Part shown: positions 36,001-42,148 of the stretch, in pieces | Layout of the letters: each line of letters opens with the position of its first letter | How positions within the stretch are numbered: the stretch's first letter is position 1 | Translations under genes and position numbers: made by a program | Assembly: GCA_038373865.1 (NCBI GenBank) | Contig: JAXGGA010002041.1 | Span: forward strand, 1 to 64,000 | Direction: 5' to 3' | DNA from: Uloborus plumipes | Lineage: Eukaryota > Arthropoda > Arachnida > Araneae > Uloboridae | DNA length: 64,000 nucleotides | The notes under the pieces: model-generated | The model's database searches: none | The model's input: the letters and a program-made list of their open reading frames with translations, nothing else | What the model was told of the DNA's origin: nothing

Positions 36001-39000
36001 TGATTGTGGAATTTTTCTACGGAAGAACTATAACAGTTACATTCTTTAAAAGGTGCGACAAAACTTTATTGACTCGTTTATTTACTTTTTACGTGTCTAT
36101 TTTATCTCATGAAAGGGGTATATTTTGCTTTCAGAAATCAGCTTTAAGTGCTAGAAAGATATGTTTGATATAATTTTTAGTTTCAGATAATCAAGAGAAT
36201 ATTGATCAGATGCTAATGCCGATGTCGATGTACGGGAAAGTAGGCTCGTTTAGTTCTTGACAGAACTTCTTGTCTATTTATGTAACTGACACACATAAAT
36301 TATAGCCTGTGTCCGTCTATTGACTCTAAGCTACCTACCCACCAATTTTTAGCCATATCGGTACAGCCGTTCTTGAGTTATAAATAATGTAACTAACACG
36401 ACTTTCTTTTATATATATAGATATTTTGTACAATTAGTGAAGGGCATGTGTTTCAATGTAAAACAGTACATTTCGTTTACTTCTTCAATCCTTCATTAAA
36501 TCGCTTACGCATTTATTTATAAATTAATTCATTATTCTTTCATTTTATAATTCAACTATTTTTTCATTCATTCACCAGATTATTCACTCACTTATTTGAT
36601 TTAAAGAAATATATCGTACGTTAATTTAAACAAATAGAAATTATTTCATTTATCACTTAGCTCCATGGAAAAATAGGTGGAAATTTTCCACTTTTTTTCT
36701 AAAGGTACAATCTTAATGCCAAAAATTAAAAATAATGCTTCAATGTAAGGTTTATAATTAAACACATTACCCTTTTTTAGCCTACTTTCCCGTTAAAAAT
36801 AAAAGAAACGAAAAAAGCATTAAAATTGGCTTAATGCATCTAAAAAATGTCGCCAAGTCCAAAAAATATCGCCAAGTAAAAAAAATATCGCCAAGTAAAA
36901 AAAAGTCAAAAAGAAACAAAAAAATGAAATAAATATCGAAAAATTAAAAATTTGAAAGTAGGGCATTGAGATGGGGAATTTGTGTGTCTGTCGGTCGGTC
37001 TGTCTGTCCCCCCCCTAATAACTTTTGAATGAACATTCCGATTTGGACAAACTTTTTTTTGTTGGAAAGATCTCTGCGAGTACAGCTCATTCCCATATTT
37101 GATTTTTTGATTTGAACAATTTTTGGTTCAACTTTGAGCCGTTCAAATAACCGGTCCCGCGATACTAACTTTTGAATGAACAGTCCGATTTGAACAAACT
37201 TTTTTTTGTTCGAAAGATCTTTTCAAGGATACTTCATTCCCGTACCTACATTTTTGATTTGAACAATTTTTTCGTTCAACATTGAACCGTTCAAAAAAGC
37301 TCTCACACCTAATAACTTTTGAGTGAACAGTCCGATTTAAACAAACTTTTTTTTGTTCGAAAGATCTCGGCAAGGATGCTTCATTACCGTACTTAAATTT
37401 TCAATTTGAATATTTTTTTCGTTCAACATTGAACCGTTCAACTTTTAAGTGAACCGTCGGAATTGAATAAACTTTTTTTTGTTCGAATGATCTCGGAGAG
37501 GCTCCTTCCCATATTTCACTTTTCAACTTGAACAATTTTTCGTTCAATGATGAACCGTTCAGAAAAAATTTTAACATGAGCGCCTACGGAGAAATTTAAA
37601 TTGAATGTTGATTCTGAACTTCAAGGCGGATTTCCTTCAAACTAACTTTGTAAGAAAATGGTTTTGATAAATAATGTATTGTAAAGTACTTTTCTGAATA
37701 ATCTTCTGTGAGGACTCTGATTCCGACTCCGACTCCGCAGACATGGCGGAAATGCAGGCTCAGAAAAAAATGACTGACTGGGCAGACGATTTTTTGTTTA
37801 TTTATTTATTTGTTTTGTATAATTTATTATTATTATGATTTTTTTTTTTGGCAGACGATATTTTTTTTTTTTTGTTAAAAATTTTTCATTCACGAGAGCA
37901 TTTTATTCTTTATTTATATTTAACAACTGGCAACGGATTAAAAATGAAATTCAAGACATTTTATTAACGAACGAGTTTTTTTTTCTTTCTTTGATAAAAT
38001 GTGTTTTGAAGTTCTTTGTACTTTTATTTTATTTGTTTATTTTTTTTTCTTTTGAAAACGATTGTGGAATTTTTCTACGGAAGAACTATAACAGTTAAAT
38101 TCTTTAAAAGGTGCGACAAAACTTAATTGACTCGTTTATTTAATTTTTACGTGTCTATTTCATCTGCTGAGAGGGGTATATTTTGCTTTTAGAAATCAGC
38201 TTTAAGTGCTATAGAGGTATGTTTGACATAATTTTCAGTTTCAGATAATCAAGAGAATATTGATCAGATGCTACAATGCCGATTTCGATGTACGGGAAAG
38301 TAGGCTCGTTTAGTTCTTGACAGAACTTCTTGTTATATACTGTAATTTCAAAAACAAATTTTAATTTGCTCGCTTTGAAAAAGCCTGTTATCTTAACAAT
38401 TTCACTTAGCCCCATATTCCTCTACCCTACACCGATAGAAAGTTGTTTTCACCCCAGTAATACTACGCTGACAGAAAAACAACATTTACAGAGTTTTTTT
38501 TCCCGAAATTAGTTAAAAATGACAAAAAATTTTAATGTCTCCAGAGAAGGTTCAGGAGCTTATCAGAAGGAAAATGAAGCAAATGTGTTTCAAAAATGGT
38601 CGAACACTTGCAATTTTTATCCCTTTATATGAAAACGTTTTGTTTTTGCGATCATAGTTGCTTAATGCAAGGATTTTTCCAAATTCTAATCATAGAAAAT
38701 GGCCATTTAAGGGGAATTAGACTGTTTTGATGAAAATCAGGAAGATATTTATTTCCTTGGGGAGTTCGGAAGAAGGTATTAAAATTCAGGAATTCCCAAA
38801 CGAATCCGGAGGTTTCATTCTTGGAATGAACGCAAAGCTGCCAGACGCCTTTGCTAGAAATTAACGTTTTTTCACGCGAAACGTGTTTCAAAAGTGATTT
38901 GTATGTACGTTTGTACGAACATTGGCATTTTATTTTTTACGAAAAAATTCCTTTTGGCACATGTCGTAGTTCTTATTTACTTGCTATTCAATAAATAAAT

Positions 39001-41560
39001 ACAGTTGGCGATCGATTTCACGAATATCTAATTAACGAATATGTATGATTTTGCGAACTGCTTAACAGTCACAATACCTTTTATTGAGAAAATACTATTC
39101 GCTTTTATGAATTCTCAATCTTAAGAATACTTTTGGTGGCCTCAAACCGAGCACCAACTGCAATATGCTTAGTGATAATTTCAAAAACAAATATTACCAT
39201 CCCTTATTCCGAACGCAATTACATTTAAAGAAATTTTGCTGTAAGATGTGGGTTGCTAAAGCTTATTCCTTTTTAGACAAGTAGATGATCCAGATCCAGT
39301 TCGGTACCTGAAATTGCAACTTTATGATCAAGACTTTGAAAAGATGTGATTTTTTATTTTTTTAGGAATCTCTTGGGCGGTGTAACAACTGGAATCATGA
39401 GCGAGCAGTTAGGTGTGCGAGTTTCGACGACATTATATGGAAGCATCTTTCTTTTCTTGGTGAGAAAGTTTATAGCAACTAGCTTTAGCTTAGCTTTATT
39501 TTTATTTACTGTAGTACCCCGCATTAGCCAGCATGCTGGGAAAAAAGAGGTTGACCAGTATGCCGAAAAATTCAAATTTTCCGGCAGGCTGGATAATTCA
39601 AGGTTCATTTTCAAACAAAATTCTCAGTTTAGGACTACAAATGTTTGTTTAGTTTTAATTTAATTTTTATAAAAATTCATCGAGATTTTTGTTATAACAG
39701 AAATAGTATTGTCAATTAATATTTGCAAATTTAACTGTTTATTAGATGATATATATGTATAACAGATATTTTTTAAGCTGAACATATATTTATTATTATA
39801 GTATTAAATTATATATTTTTTTTAACCTCGGTTTTTCCGGCATGCCGAAAAGGATCAGGCAATTGTTACTGAAAATCTAGTGACCCTTGAATTTTGCGGC
39901 ATGCCTGCTAATACGGTATTTAATAAAGATTATTTAATTTTTCCCCTCTAATGTTCCAAGGGCTTCCAACAGGTTATATTTATATCGTTTTTCCTTCCCA
40001 ATAAGCAGAAAAGTTACCTTCCAGGAGGCTCTTGAGTTGAACTAGCAAATTCCAAGAAAACTTTCCCCGAGGTAAACCGACGAGGAAAAAACAGATTCAT
40101 CAGAGATGTAGTACCAGGACTTAATTTTTCACCCATAGCGTAAAAGGTCACCTGGTTTTGCTCTTTTAGGAATATGTTAGGAAGGCGATTTCAACCGCCT
40201 TAGATAACCACCGAACTACCTTTGTCAGTTTCTACGTAAGATTTCATATACCACCATGTACTAGTTTGCATAAATGCCAAGGCTAGTTTCAATCTACTGA
40301 ACATTTATTTTGCTACCATAAGTTAATTCAGCACTCCCTCTCCTCTCCGTAATCGTTTGTTTACATACTTTTCTTTGCATTTAAAGCCCCTGAAACACGT
40401 CTAACATTTGAAAATGTTGTGCAATTTTGACTTTTTATTTTCCTCTTTAGGAAAAAAGTATTCATTTACTTCTTATTTATGCATACTACGCAGTGCTGTA
40501 GTTGGGGAGGGGAGGGGAAGCCACCGTACTCCGAAACATTTAATTTCAAATACACAAGTTTATTAAAAACTGATTTAAACGATTGTTTTTTTTTTTTAAT
40601 TTTAATTACTGTTTGTTTTTAAATTAAAGCTGACTAAGTTTTCCAAATTGAGGTTTTTTGGCTAAACGAAAAATCCGCCAATTATGACATTTACCCAATA
40701 AAAATGCATTTATCAGTTTTTTTTTTTTTTTTAACTAACCACTCAAAGTTCTATTCTGATGACAAGATAACCGACTTTATACGGTCTGTTTTTAGTACGG
40801 AGAGGAGAAGAAATTATTATACTGGTATAAGCCAACAACCATTACTGACAAAGCAAATCGAGTTTCGTTACCGATTTCTTAAACAAATGTAATCGCATAA
40901 TCTTTTGTTCACTGGAATTCAGGTTATCAGATCTAAAGTATACTCATTTTCTATAGGTATAATATGATGATGCATGTCATCCTACGATGCTAGAAAGCTG
41001 TAAGCTGCGCAGTTTCTTTATATTTTAAGTGCTGTACTGGATTTAAACCTAGAAACCGAGTTAACTACAAATAGGCAAAAAATAGAGATACTACTTTTTA
41101 GGTTAGAACGACAGTACAGTAGTGGTTTGATGTGCCCATCAAATACAATTATGAGCACATATTAATACTAAGACCTTATTGTTCCATACAATTTGGATTT
41201 CCAGGGCTTCATACCTTTGGGGCAGGTTGCTTGTTGTATGATAAATTTTTTCTTTCACAGGCCGCAGTATGTCTAGCAGTCCATATTTACGATTGTAGTC
41301 AGCTGAAGAAAAATCAAGAAGAAAAATGGCTACAACTGAAACAAAATCTCCTACAAGGTGAAGAAATGCCATTGATTAAAAAGAGCGCCCAGACATACAA
41401 AACTCAAGCAAACGGAAGAATCGTTGCAGATACGGATTCCATAAGTATCTCAGTGTACACGGATGCACATGAAGAGAAAGCTCTTGTAGAAAATGGAAAC
41501 ATCTCGCCATGTCAAAGGATAGAAGAGGCGTTGACGAACCAGAAAGTTTGGTTGTCTTGA
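7170..41560 (+). CDS. SLC18B1: SLC18B1-like MFS transporter (13 coding exons)
   Basis: Exons: 7170-7277, 18027-18122, 18213-18286, 19089-19236, 21474-21542, 22321-22414, 25969-26126, 28033-28131, 30221-30312, 32418-32513, 33454-33528, 39366-39459 and 41261-41560. Together they give 1503 nt, 500 aa, with no internal stop and matching splice phases throughout. The protein reads as a 12-helix major facilitator. Residues 24-36 (N-Y-A-C-Y-S-I-I-A-P-F-F-P) match the helix-1 signature of SLC18B1. Residues 276-284 (G-R-I-A-D-K-W-G-K) form a motif-A-like loop between helices 8 and 9. The C-terminal tail (about 412-500) is hydrophilic and seems longer than in vertebrate SLC18B1. Vertebrate SLC18B1 is known as a vesicular polyamine transporter; whether this protein carries polyamines is inference. 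The 34-kb span comes mainly from transposon-filled introns. Confidence 0.94.
7575..7781 (+). mobile_element. tRNA-derived SINE with 15-bp target duplication
   Basis: The body starts with a tRNA-like segment carrying an RNA polymerase III B box GGTTCGAGTCC (7632-7642) and an A-box-like TAGAGGTAGAG. A 110-bp unrelated tail follows, then a poly(A) tract. Exact 15-bp direct repeats AATCTCAACGAGGGG flank it (7560-7574 and 7782-7796), showing LINE-mediated insertion. The intact duplication suggests a fairly recent event. It is not a functional tRNA gene, because the 3' acceptor strand does not pair. Confidence 0.93.
8253..8520 (-). mobile_element. tRNA-derived SINE, reverse orientation
   Basis: Read on the - strand, 8520-8450 is tRNA-like: an A-box region TAGTTTAGTGGTTA followed by a B box GGTTCAATTCC (8469-8459) within CCCGGGTTCAATTCCCG. 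The pattern resembles Glu/Asp-type tRNAs. The remaining body to about 8253 has no coding capacity. I see no clear target duplication. Confidence 0.7.
9453..9680. mobile_element. MITE with about 80-bp terminal inverted repeats
   Basis: The left arm opens CCGTAAAGTCGGGCTACTTG. The right arm, read on the - strand, opens TCGTAAAGTCGGGTTACTTG. The arms stay alignable for about 80 bp, through GTTTGGTAC on both sides, leaving a spacer of about 65 bp. TA dinucleotides flank both ends (9451-9452, 9681-9682), as in mariner-type insertions. Confidence 0.88.
10051..10530. mobile_element. 480-bp hAT-like element with 8-bp target duplication
   Basis: Ends CAGGGGTGCCC and, read on the - strand, CAGGGGTCCCC. 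Exact 8-bp duplications TGTTCACA flank it (10043-10050 and 10531-10538). Inside, near-terminal GCGCCATTA and GGCGCAA motifs and G-runs surround a 300-bp core of TAAATAAA-like A/T sequence. No ORF of note. Confidence 0.92.
10939..11370. mobile_element. Foldback element with 130-bp inverted arms
   Basis: The left arm (10939-11069) and right arm (11242-11370) are near-perfect inverted copies sharing AGAACCGACTTCAGTTGGAA and GAAGTCGGCGCAAAAAC. A 172-bp loop separates them. The AACCGACTTC motif returns, inverted, at about 12284-12296 (GAAGTCGGTT), where a longer repeat (12104-12300) ends, so the foldback may be part of a larger composite of about 1.36 kb. Confidence 0.85.
11427..11600 (-). mobile_element. 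tRNA-derived SINE fragment, copy 1 of 2
   Basis: Diverged copy of 11942-12107, 515 bp away. On the - strand it has a tRNA-like segment with a B-box-like GATCGAGTAC and a preceding GACCCGATGATGG region. Shared phrases with copy 2 include AATCCTTGCAGACCTG and AGCACATATTGTTTTAAAT. Confidence 0.65.
11942..12107 (-). mobile_element. tRNA-derived SINE fragment, copy 2 of 2
   Basis: On the - strand: A-box-like TGGTCAAGTGGTTA, then B box GATCGAGTCC, with a long intervening arm as in Ser/Leu tRNAs. It runs on into AT-rich sequence that ends near 12300 in GAAGTCGGTTAAAAA, a terminal phrase I associate with widespread arthropod repeats (recollection, not a search). Confidence 0.7.
13557..13580. repeat. 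(GT)n microsatellite
   Basis: About 12 consecutive GT units. Confidence 0.95.
13715..13782. repeat. Short hairpin with two CRE-like palindromes
   Basis: Arms 13715-13740 and 13757-13782 pair with one or two mismatches around a 16-base loop. Each arm contains TGACGTCA, itself a palindrome and the classic CRE core. The following 280 bp ends in a GGATACCCTGTATAAT phrase like a transposon terminus, so this may be one end of an old element. Confidence 0.75.
14524..14670. mobile_element. 147-bp Harbinger-like MITE, nested
   Basis: Inverted ends GGGCCATGCTCCACATCGAC and, on the - strand, GAGCCATGCTGCTCCACATC. TTA lies on both sides (14521-14523, 14671-14673), the 3-bp duplication seen with PIF/Harbinger elements. 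It is inserted in the 14262-15332 element. Confidence 0.75.
14713..14950. repeat. Irregular (ATGAATAA)n tract
   Basis: AT-rich, imperfect 4- and 8-bp units of the GAATAAAT type. The ORFs at 14403-14974 on the - strand, rich in I, F, H and S, are translations of this tract. Confidence 0.8.
15648..17934. mobile_element. CCGATGA-rich TIR element, split by a hAT-like insertion
   Basis: The left terminus CCCAAGTAGCATAAACTC and the right terminus read on the - strand, CCCTAGCAGCATCATCTC, match at about 19 of 23 positions through ATCGG. Between 15668 and 16040 the motif CCGATGA/TCATCGG and GATCGG recur more than fifteen times in both orientations. Two adjacent copies of a roughly 60-bp block lie at about 15768-15875. 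The nested hAT-like element (16046-17918) lies a few bases inside the right end. Confidence 0.75.
16046..17918. mobile_element. 1.87-kb hAT-like non-autonomous element with 8-bp target duplication
   Basis: Long terminal inverted repeats start CAGTGTTTCTTTCAGACATT on the left and CAGTGTTTCTTTCAGGCATC on the right read in reverse, and continue through CTCCGGGGGGGCA. Exact 8-bp duplications GATGATGC (16038-16045 and 17919-17926) flank it. The interior (about 16980-17720) is a degenerate tandem array of roughly 90-bp units (CGAAATTGA..CTAAAA..ATTTTAGA), like that in 4880-5540. No transposase ORF. Confidence 0.94.
18027..18122 (+). CDS. SLC18B1: SLC18B1-like coding exon 2
   Basis: Residues 37-68 (A-R-K-K-G-L-S-A-E-Q-Y ... 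I-V-G-R-S): the loop after helix 1 and helix 2. Acceptor TTCCAG, donor GTAAGT, phase 0 at both ends. Confidence 0.95.
18213..18286 (+). CDS. SLC18B1: SLC18B1-like coding exon 3
   Basis: Residues 69-92 plus two bases of Gly93: L-T-R-I-G-A-K-F then helix 3 (I-V-I-A-G-L-F-L-T-G-G). The I-G-A-K-F stretch matches the family loop 2-3. Intron 2 is only 90 bp; donor GTAGGT. Confidence 0.95.
18287..19088 (+). other. Intron 3 of the SLC18B1-like gene
   Basis: AT-rich. I see no repeat element or gene. Confidence 0.6.
19089..19236 (+). CDS. SLC18B1: SLC18B1-like coding exon 4
   Basis: Residues 93-142: G-C-L-E-H-S-P-G-G-T then helix 4 and the conserved V-R-A-V-E-G-A-G-F-A-A-Y segment leading to helix 5. 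Codon third positions are about 70% G/C, clearly higher than in exons 9-13. Donor GTAAGA. Confidence 0.95.
19354..19768. mobile_element. TIR element with nested CAGGGCGGAT element
   Basis: Inverted ends TGGACAAGAAAACTGCATAC and, read in reverse, GCTGGAAACTGCATACACAT. Inside, 19429-19701 has its own inverted ends AGGGCGGATACAAGAAA / AGGGCGGATCCAGAAAT, a hAT-type terminus. No convincing target duplication for either. Confidence 0.65.
19769..21473 (+). other. Remainder of intron 4
   Basis: No exon. At about 20735-20960 a decayed repeat carries GGGGTTGTCCACATATGATG, TTTGACGTCACGCATT and several ACAAGGGGG runs. The 61-codon ORF at 20461-20646 shows no recognisable content. Confidence 0.5.
21474..21542 (+). 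CDS. SLC18B1: SLC18B1-like coding exon 5
   Basis: Residues 143-165 (G-L-T-E-T-I-V-T-V-A-M-I-S-G-P-P-L-G-S-F-L-Y-T): helix 5 with the G-P-P-x-G-x-x-L-Y signature of the family (the motif C position). Phase 0 at both ends. Confidence 0.96.
21783..21960. mobile_element. pogo-like MITE, copy 1
   Basis: Begins TACTGTCGGCCTCGCTTAAT and ends GAAAGCGGGGTTCAACAT, partly inverted. It carries repeated ACCCCGCTTAATCGAATA phrases. A close copy lies at 52525-52710, in a C1D intron. Confidence 0.8.
22321..22414 (+). CDS. SLC18B1: SLC18B1-like coding exon 6
   Basis: Residues 166-196 plus one base of codon 197: V-G-G-Y-S-C-P-F-V then helix 6, ending in the central loop (T-E-D-K-T). Acceptor TTTTTTGCAG, donor GTACGC. 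Confidence 0.95.
22506..24574. mobile_element. 2.07-kb TIR element with CAGGGCTCGCA ends
   Basis: Ends CAGGGCTCGCAGTAG and, in reverse, CAGGGCTCGCATTCC. Subterminal direct repeats of ATTTTAGGGGAATTTTAGGA lie at both ends (22537-22575 and 24480-24560). GATATG directly flanks both termini (a 6-bp repeat), or an 8-bp TGGATATG if the last two bases of the element are counted as target. The interior has no transposase; short ORFs only. Confidence 0.8.
24752..24909. mobile_element. 158-bp MITE with GGCGGATTTAC-type ends
   Basis: Left CAGTAGCGGATTTACAC; right, in reverse, TAGTGGCGGAATTACCA. A relative lies at about 32910-33093. Confidence 0.7.
25424..25900. mobile_element. 477-bp pogo/Tigger-like element
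   Basis: Starts CAGTAGAACCTGTTTATCTC; read in reverse the right end is CAGTCAAACCTGTCTATTTC. TA flanks both sides (25422-25423, 25901-25902), the pogo-type target. Repeated CTCTATATCTCGA / CCTCGGTATCTCGAA phrases lie inside both ends. It ends only 68 bp before exon 7, so it probably covers much of the 3' part of the intron, possibly including the branch site. Confidence 0.9.
25969..26126 (+). CDS. SLC18B1: SLC18B1-like coding exon 7
   Basis: Residues 197-249: central loop (D-P-D-T-K-M-N-E-L-G) with the S-I-R-E-Y-L-R-I-L-K-L-P segment, then helix 7. Rich in G/C at third positions, like exon 4. Donor GTGAGT. Confidence 0.95.
26223..26377. repeat. Near-perfect 155-bp hairpin (MITE-like)
   Basis: The two arms (about 26223-26295 and 26305-26377) are inverted copies with only about three mismatches and a loop of under 10 bases. 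It lies 97 bp downstream of exon 7 and would fold in the primary transcript. Confidence 0.92.
27227..27920 (+). mobile_element. Internally deleted mariner remnant
   Basis: Opens with a mariner-type terminus TACGAGGGTTTTTTTTTCC. An ATG at 27389 starts M-A-V-T-I-D-S-H-A-K-C-E-L-R-S, the usual transposase N-terminus. Most of the middle is deleted. At about 27505 the sequence resumes at the catalytic region with L-T-S-G-I-V-L-I-H-C-N-A-R-L-H-S-A-R-V-T-Q, where family members normally have H-D-N-A-R-P-H, so the catalytic Asp is replaced by Cys. Frame changes follow, and the C-terminal F-Y-E-E-G and G-D-Y-V-E-K motifs are visible up to 27860. The right terminus is degenerate next to a poly(A). It is not functional. 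Confidence 0.9.
28033..28131 (+). CDS. SLC18B1: SLC18B1-like coding exon 8
   Basis: Residues 250-282: helix 8 (M-I-V-G-S-I-Y-L-C-L-F-L-S-Y-G-I-S-S-P-L) and the start of the motif-A-like loop (S-G-R-I-A-D-K-W). Acceptor CGACTAG, donor GTAAGA, phase 0. Confidence 0.95.
28447..29748. mobile_element. pogo/Tigger-like element hosting a nested repeat
   Basis: Ends CAGTGGAACCTCGGTAACTC and, in reverse, CAGTGAAACTCCGGTAACTC. TA precedes the left end. Subterminal ATGTCGAGTTTAAG and TGTCAACTTACC phrases recur in inverse near the right end. The CGCCAA element (28622-29400) is inserted inside it; without that the element is about 520 bp, like 25424-25900. Confidence 0.85.
28622..29400 (-). mobile_element. 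TTGGCG/CGCCAA-rich repeat element, copy 2 (complete)
   Basis: The most complete of three copies, nested in a pogo-like element. On the - strand it runs from TCTGGTATGGACCCC and ACTTCCTTTTACGT (about 29375) to the inverse ACGTAAAAGGAAGT at 28640-28627. In the core (about 29040-29190) TTGGCG or CGCCAA occurs about ten times in alternating orientation. No ORF with recognisable content. Confidence 0.8.
29818..30074 (+). mobile_element. tRNA-derived SINE with a 40-base poly(A)
   Basis: The tRNA-like head has an anticodon-loop-like CT-CGT-AA (CGT at 29860-29862, as in a Thr tRNA) and a B-box variant GGTACGATCC (29878-29887). A body of about 140 bp ends in a poly(A) run (about 30035-30074). I see no target duplication. 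Confidence 0.75.
30221..30312 (+). CDS. SLC18B1: SLC18B1-like coding exon 9
   Basis: Residues 283-312 plus two bases of Pro313: completes the motif-A-like loop (G-K-E) and encodes helix 9, ending G-P-A-S-F-L-D-M-T. Donor GTAAGT. Confidence 0.95.
30313..32417 (+). other. Intron 9 of the SLC18B1-like gene
   Basis: Contains a short (GA)n tract at 30416-30441, degenerate pogo-like phrases (AATCCGAGTGCTCGT near 30517; GCTCGTTATAAACGAGTTCG near 31004-31023) and the hAT-like MITE at 31648-31816. ORFs at 31103-31303 and 32090-32281 show no recognisable content. Confidence 0.5.
31648..31816. mobile_element. hAT-like MITE, reversed relative of 6108-6270
   Basis: Begins CAGGGCCGTCATTTAAAG, with facing G12 and C-run segments; ends near GGATGGACCTG. 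In reverse it shares TTTTTCCAGGGGG.., AATGCAATTTC and AACAACAAA phrases with 6108-6270. The flanking 8-mers (TAGTGGTG, TAACGGCG) agree at only about 5 positions, so the duplication is eroded. Confidence 0.75.
32418..32513 (+). CDS. SLC18B1: SLC18B1-like coding exon 10
   Basis: Residues 313-344 plus two bases of Arg345: helix 10 with G-L-L-L-K-G-L-G-A-G-P-L-I-S, corresponding to the G-x-S-A-G stretch of vertebrate SLC18B1. Acceptor TTTGCAG, donor GTAAAT. Confidence 0.95.
32910..33093. mobile_element. GGCGGATTTAC-type MITE
   Basis: Left TGGTGACGGATTTACAGC; right, in reverse, CTCAATGGCGGATTTACC. Relative of 24752-24909; both contain TTTCAAGG(T/C)CCTTA. Confidence 0.65.
33454..33528 (+). CDS. 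SLC18B1: SLC18B1-like coding exon 11
   Basis: Residues 345-369 plus two bases of Gly370: R-R-S-G-F-P-E-D-F-R-T-Y then helix 11. It matches the family region where a cytosolic segment with an acidic pair precedes the helix. Donor GTGAGT. Confidence 0.94.
33961..36423 (+). mobile_element. Composite repeat from CTAGCTGACCCGG to TATATATAGAT
   Basis: The opening CTAGCTGACCCGGCGAAC and closing GTAACTAACACGACTTTC..TATATATATAGAT are the two ends of a repeat type I recall as common in arthropod genomes (recollection; class not assigned). A diverged direct repeat of about 100 bp lies inside (34113-34220 and 34480-34582: TACAACCT..TTACTGCG..CCAGAA..GCTTTATGTCGC). Copy A of the TIR element below sits within it. 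Confidence 0.6.
34578..36272. mobile_element. 1.7-kb TIR element with 145-bp tandem repeats, copy A
   Basis: Inverted ends AGCCTACTTTCCCG (34583-34596 and, inverted, 36233-36246); similarity to copy B extends to 36272. Five tandem units of about 145 bp start at roughly 34809, 34957, 35101, 35246 and 35395. Each contains ACTTTTGAATGAACAGTCCG and TTTTTTTGTTCGAAAGATCT. The 118-codon ORF on the - strand (34807-35163) is just this array translated. Confidence 0.88.
36773..38333. mobile_element. 1.5-kb TIR element with 145-bp tandem repeats, copy B
   Basis: Same orientation as copy A and very similar to it, about 2.2 kb downstream. TIRs at 36779-36792 and 38293-38306. Only four repeat units (near 37017, 37165, 37311 and 37440), the last joined to the previous through a deletion, which accounts for most of the length difference. 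It has an extra AAAAATATCGCCAAGT unit near 36880. Confidence 0.88.
39366..39459 (+). CDS. SLC18B1: SLC18B1-like coding exon 12
   Basis: Residues 370-401: G-N-L-L-G-G-V-T-T-G-I-M-S-E-Q-L-G-V-R-V then the start of helix 12. It parallels the G-P-x-L-G-G-x-L-x-E-x-x-G segment of vertebrate SLC18B1. Donor GTGAGA, phase 0. Confidence 0.95.
39514..39918. mobile_element. MITE with palindromic GGCATGCC-type ends
   Basis: Left GTACCCCGCATTAGCCAGCA; right, in reverse, TACCGTATTAGCAGGCATGC. Inner AATTCAAGG and TTTTCCGGCATGCCGAAAA phrases repeat. It starts 54 bp after the exon 12 donor. Confidence 0.8.
39919..41260 (+). other. Remainder of intron 12
   Basis: No exon or clear element. The 62-codon ORF at 40704-40892 begins in a poly(T) tract and has no recognisable content. 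Confidence 0.5.
41261..41560 (+). CDS. SLC18B1: SLC18B1-like coding exon 13 (last)
   Basis: Residues 402-500: the end of helix 12 (A-A-V-C-L-A-V-H-I-Y) and a roughly 90-residue polar tail rich in K, Q and E, with T-D-S-I-S-I-S-V-Y-T-D and E-E-K-A-L-V segments. Stop TGA at 41558-41560. The tail has no motif I recognise and is presumably cytosolic. Confidence 0.95.
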   Translation, partial: AAVCLAVHIYDCSQLKKNQEEKWLQLKQNLLQGEEMPLIKKSAQTYKTQANGRIVADTDSISISVYTDAHEEKALVENGNISPCQRIEEALTNQKVWLS

Positions 41561-41574
41561 TAGAGACATTAATG

Positions 41575-41580
41575 ATTAAA
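41575..41580 (+). terminator. Possible poly(A) signal of the SLC18B1-like gene
   Basis: ATTAAA, a common variant signal, 15 nt after the stop. A canonical AATAAA lies at 42051-42056, inside a MITE, and is an alternative. Confidence 0.35.
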
Positions 41581-41661
41581 AGTATTTTTAAATGAAAAAA
41601 TATACCATTAACCTGAGTAGGATGTTGAGAAAATGTCAAACGATTGGAATTCAGAGTTTAG

Positions 41662-42148
41662 TTAACCCGTTACCGCCCAGTTATCTATTTATAGATCACC
41701 TTTTTTCAGACCACTCACTGACAAAAATACCTTTTTATCATCTTTTATTCTTATTGGCTGGTTTCCTTTCACATGTGGCAACACCCCTAAAAAACTTTTG
41801 AACCTTCCTTTTCTCGGTCTGTCCAGCAGGTAACGTCTAAAGTTTGTCTTGTTGCAGATTCATAGTGCAGTTTTCAATACGAGTACGACGCCAGCTGGTT
41901 TTAATTTTGAAAAAACTTTATTTTCAAGTTACAAAACTGCCATACTTAAAGATAAGATCAGAGGAAAGTTATCTACTTTTTTACTACCAGAAGCACACAG
42001 CGATCTATTTATAGATTATCTATTATTTAAACTACAAAATATAGTAAGTGAATAAAACTATCTTTACTTTATTAATTAAGTATAAAATGTAATTTTAAAA
42101 TATTTGTCAAAAATTTTTATTTGTAAATAATTTGGGCGCTAACGGATT
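41662..42148. mobile_element. piggyBac-like MITE in the probable 3' UTR
   Basis: Left end TTAACCCGTTACCGCCCAG; right end, in reverse, TAATCCGTTAGCGCCCAAA. The TTAA at the left edge matches the piggyBac target; the right copy is mutated. Inner CGATCTATTTATAGAT-like phrases occur near both ends (41684-41696, 42001-42015). It begins 102 bp after the transporter stop codon. Confidence 0.65.
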
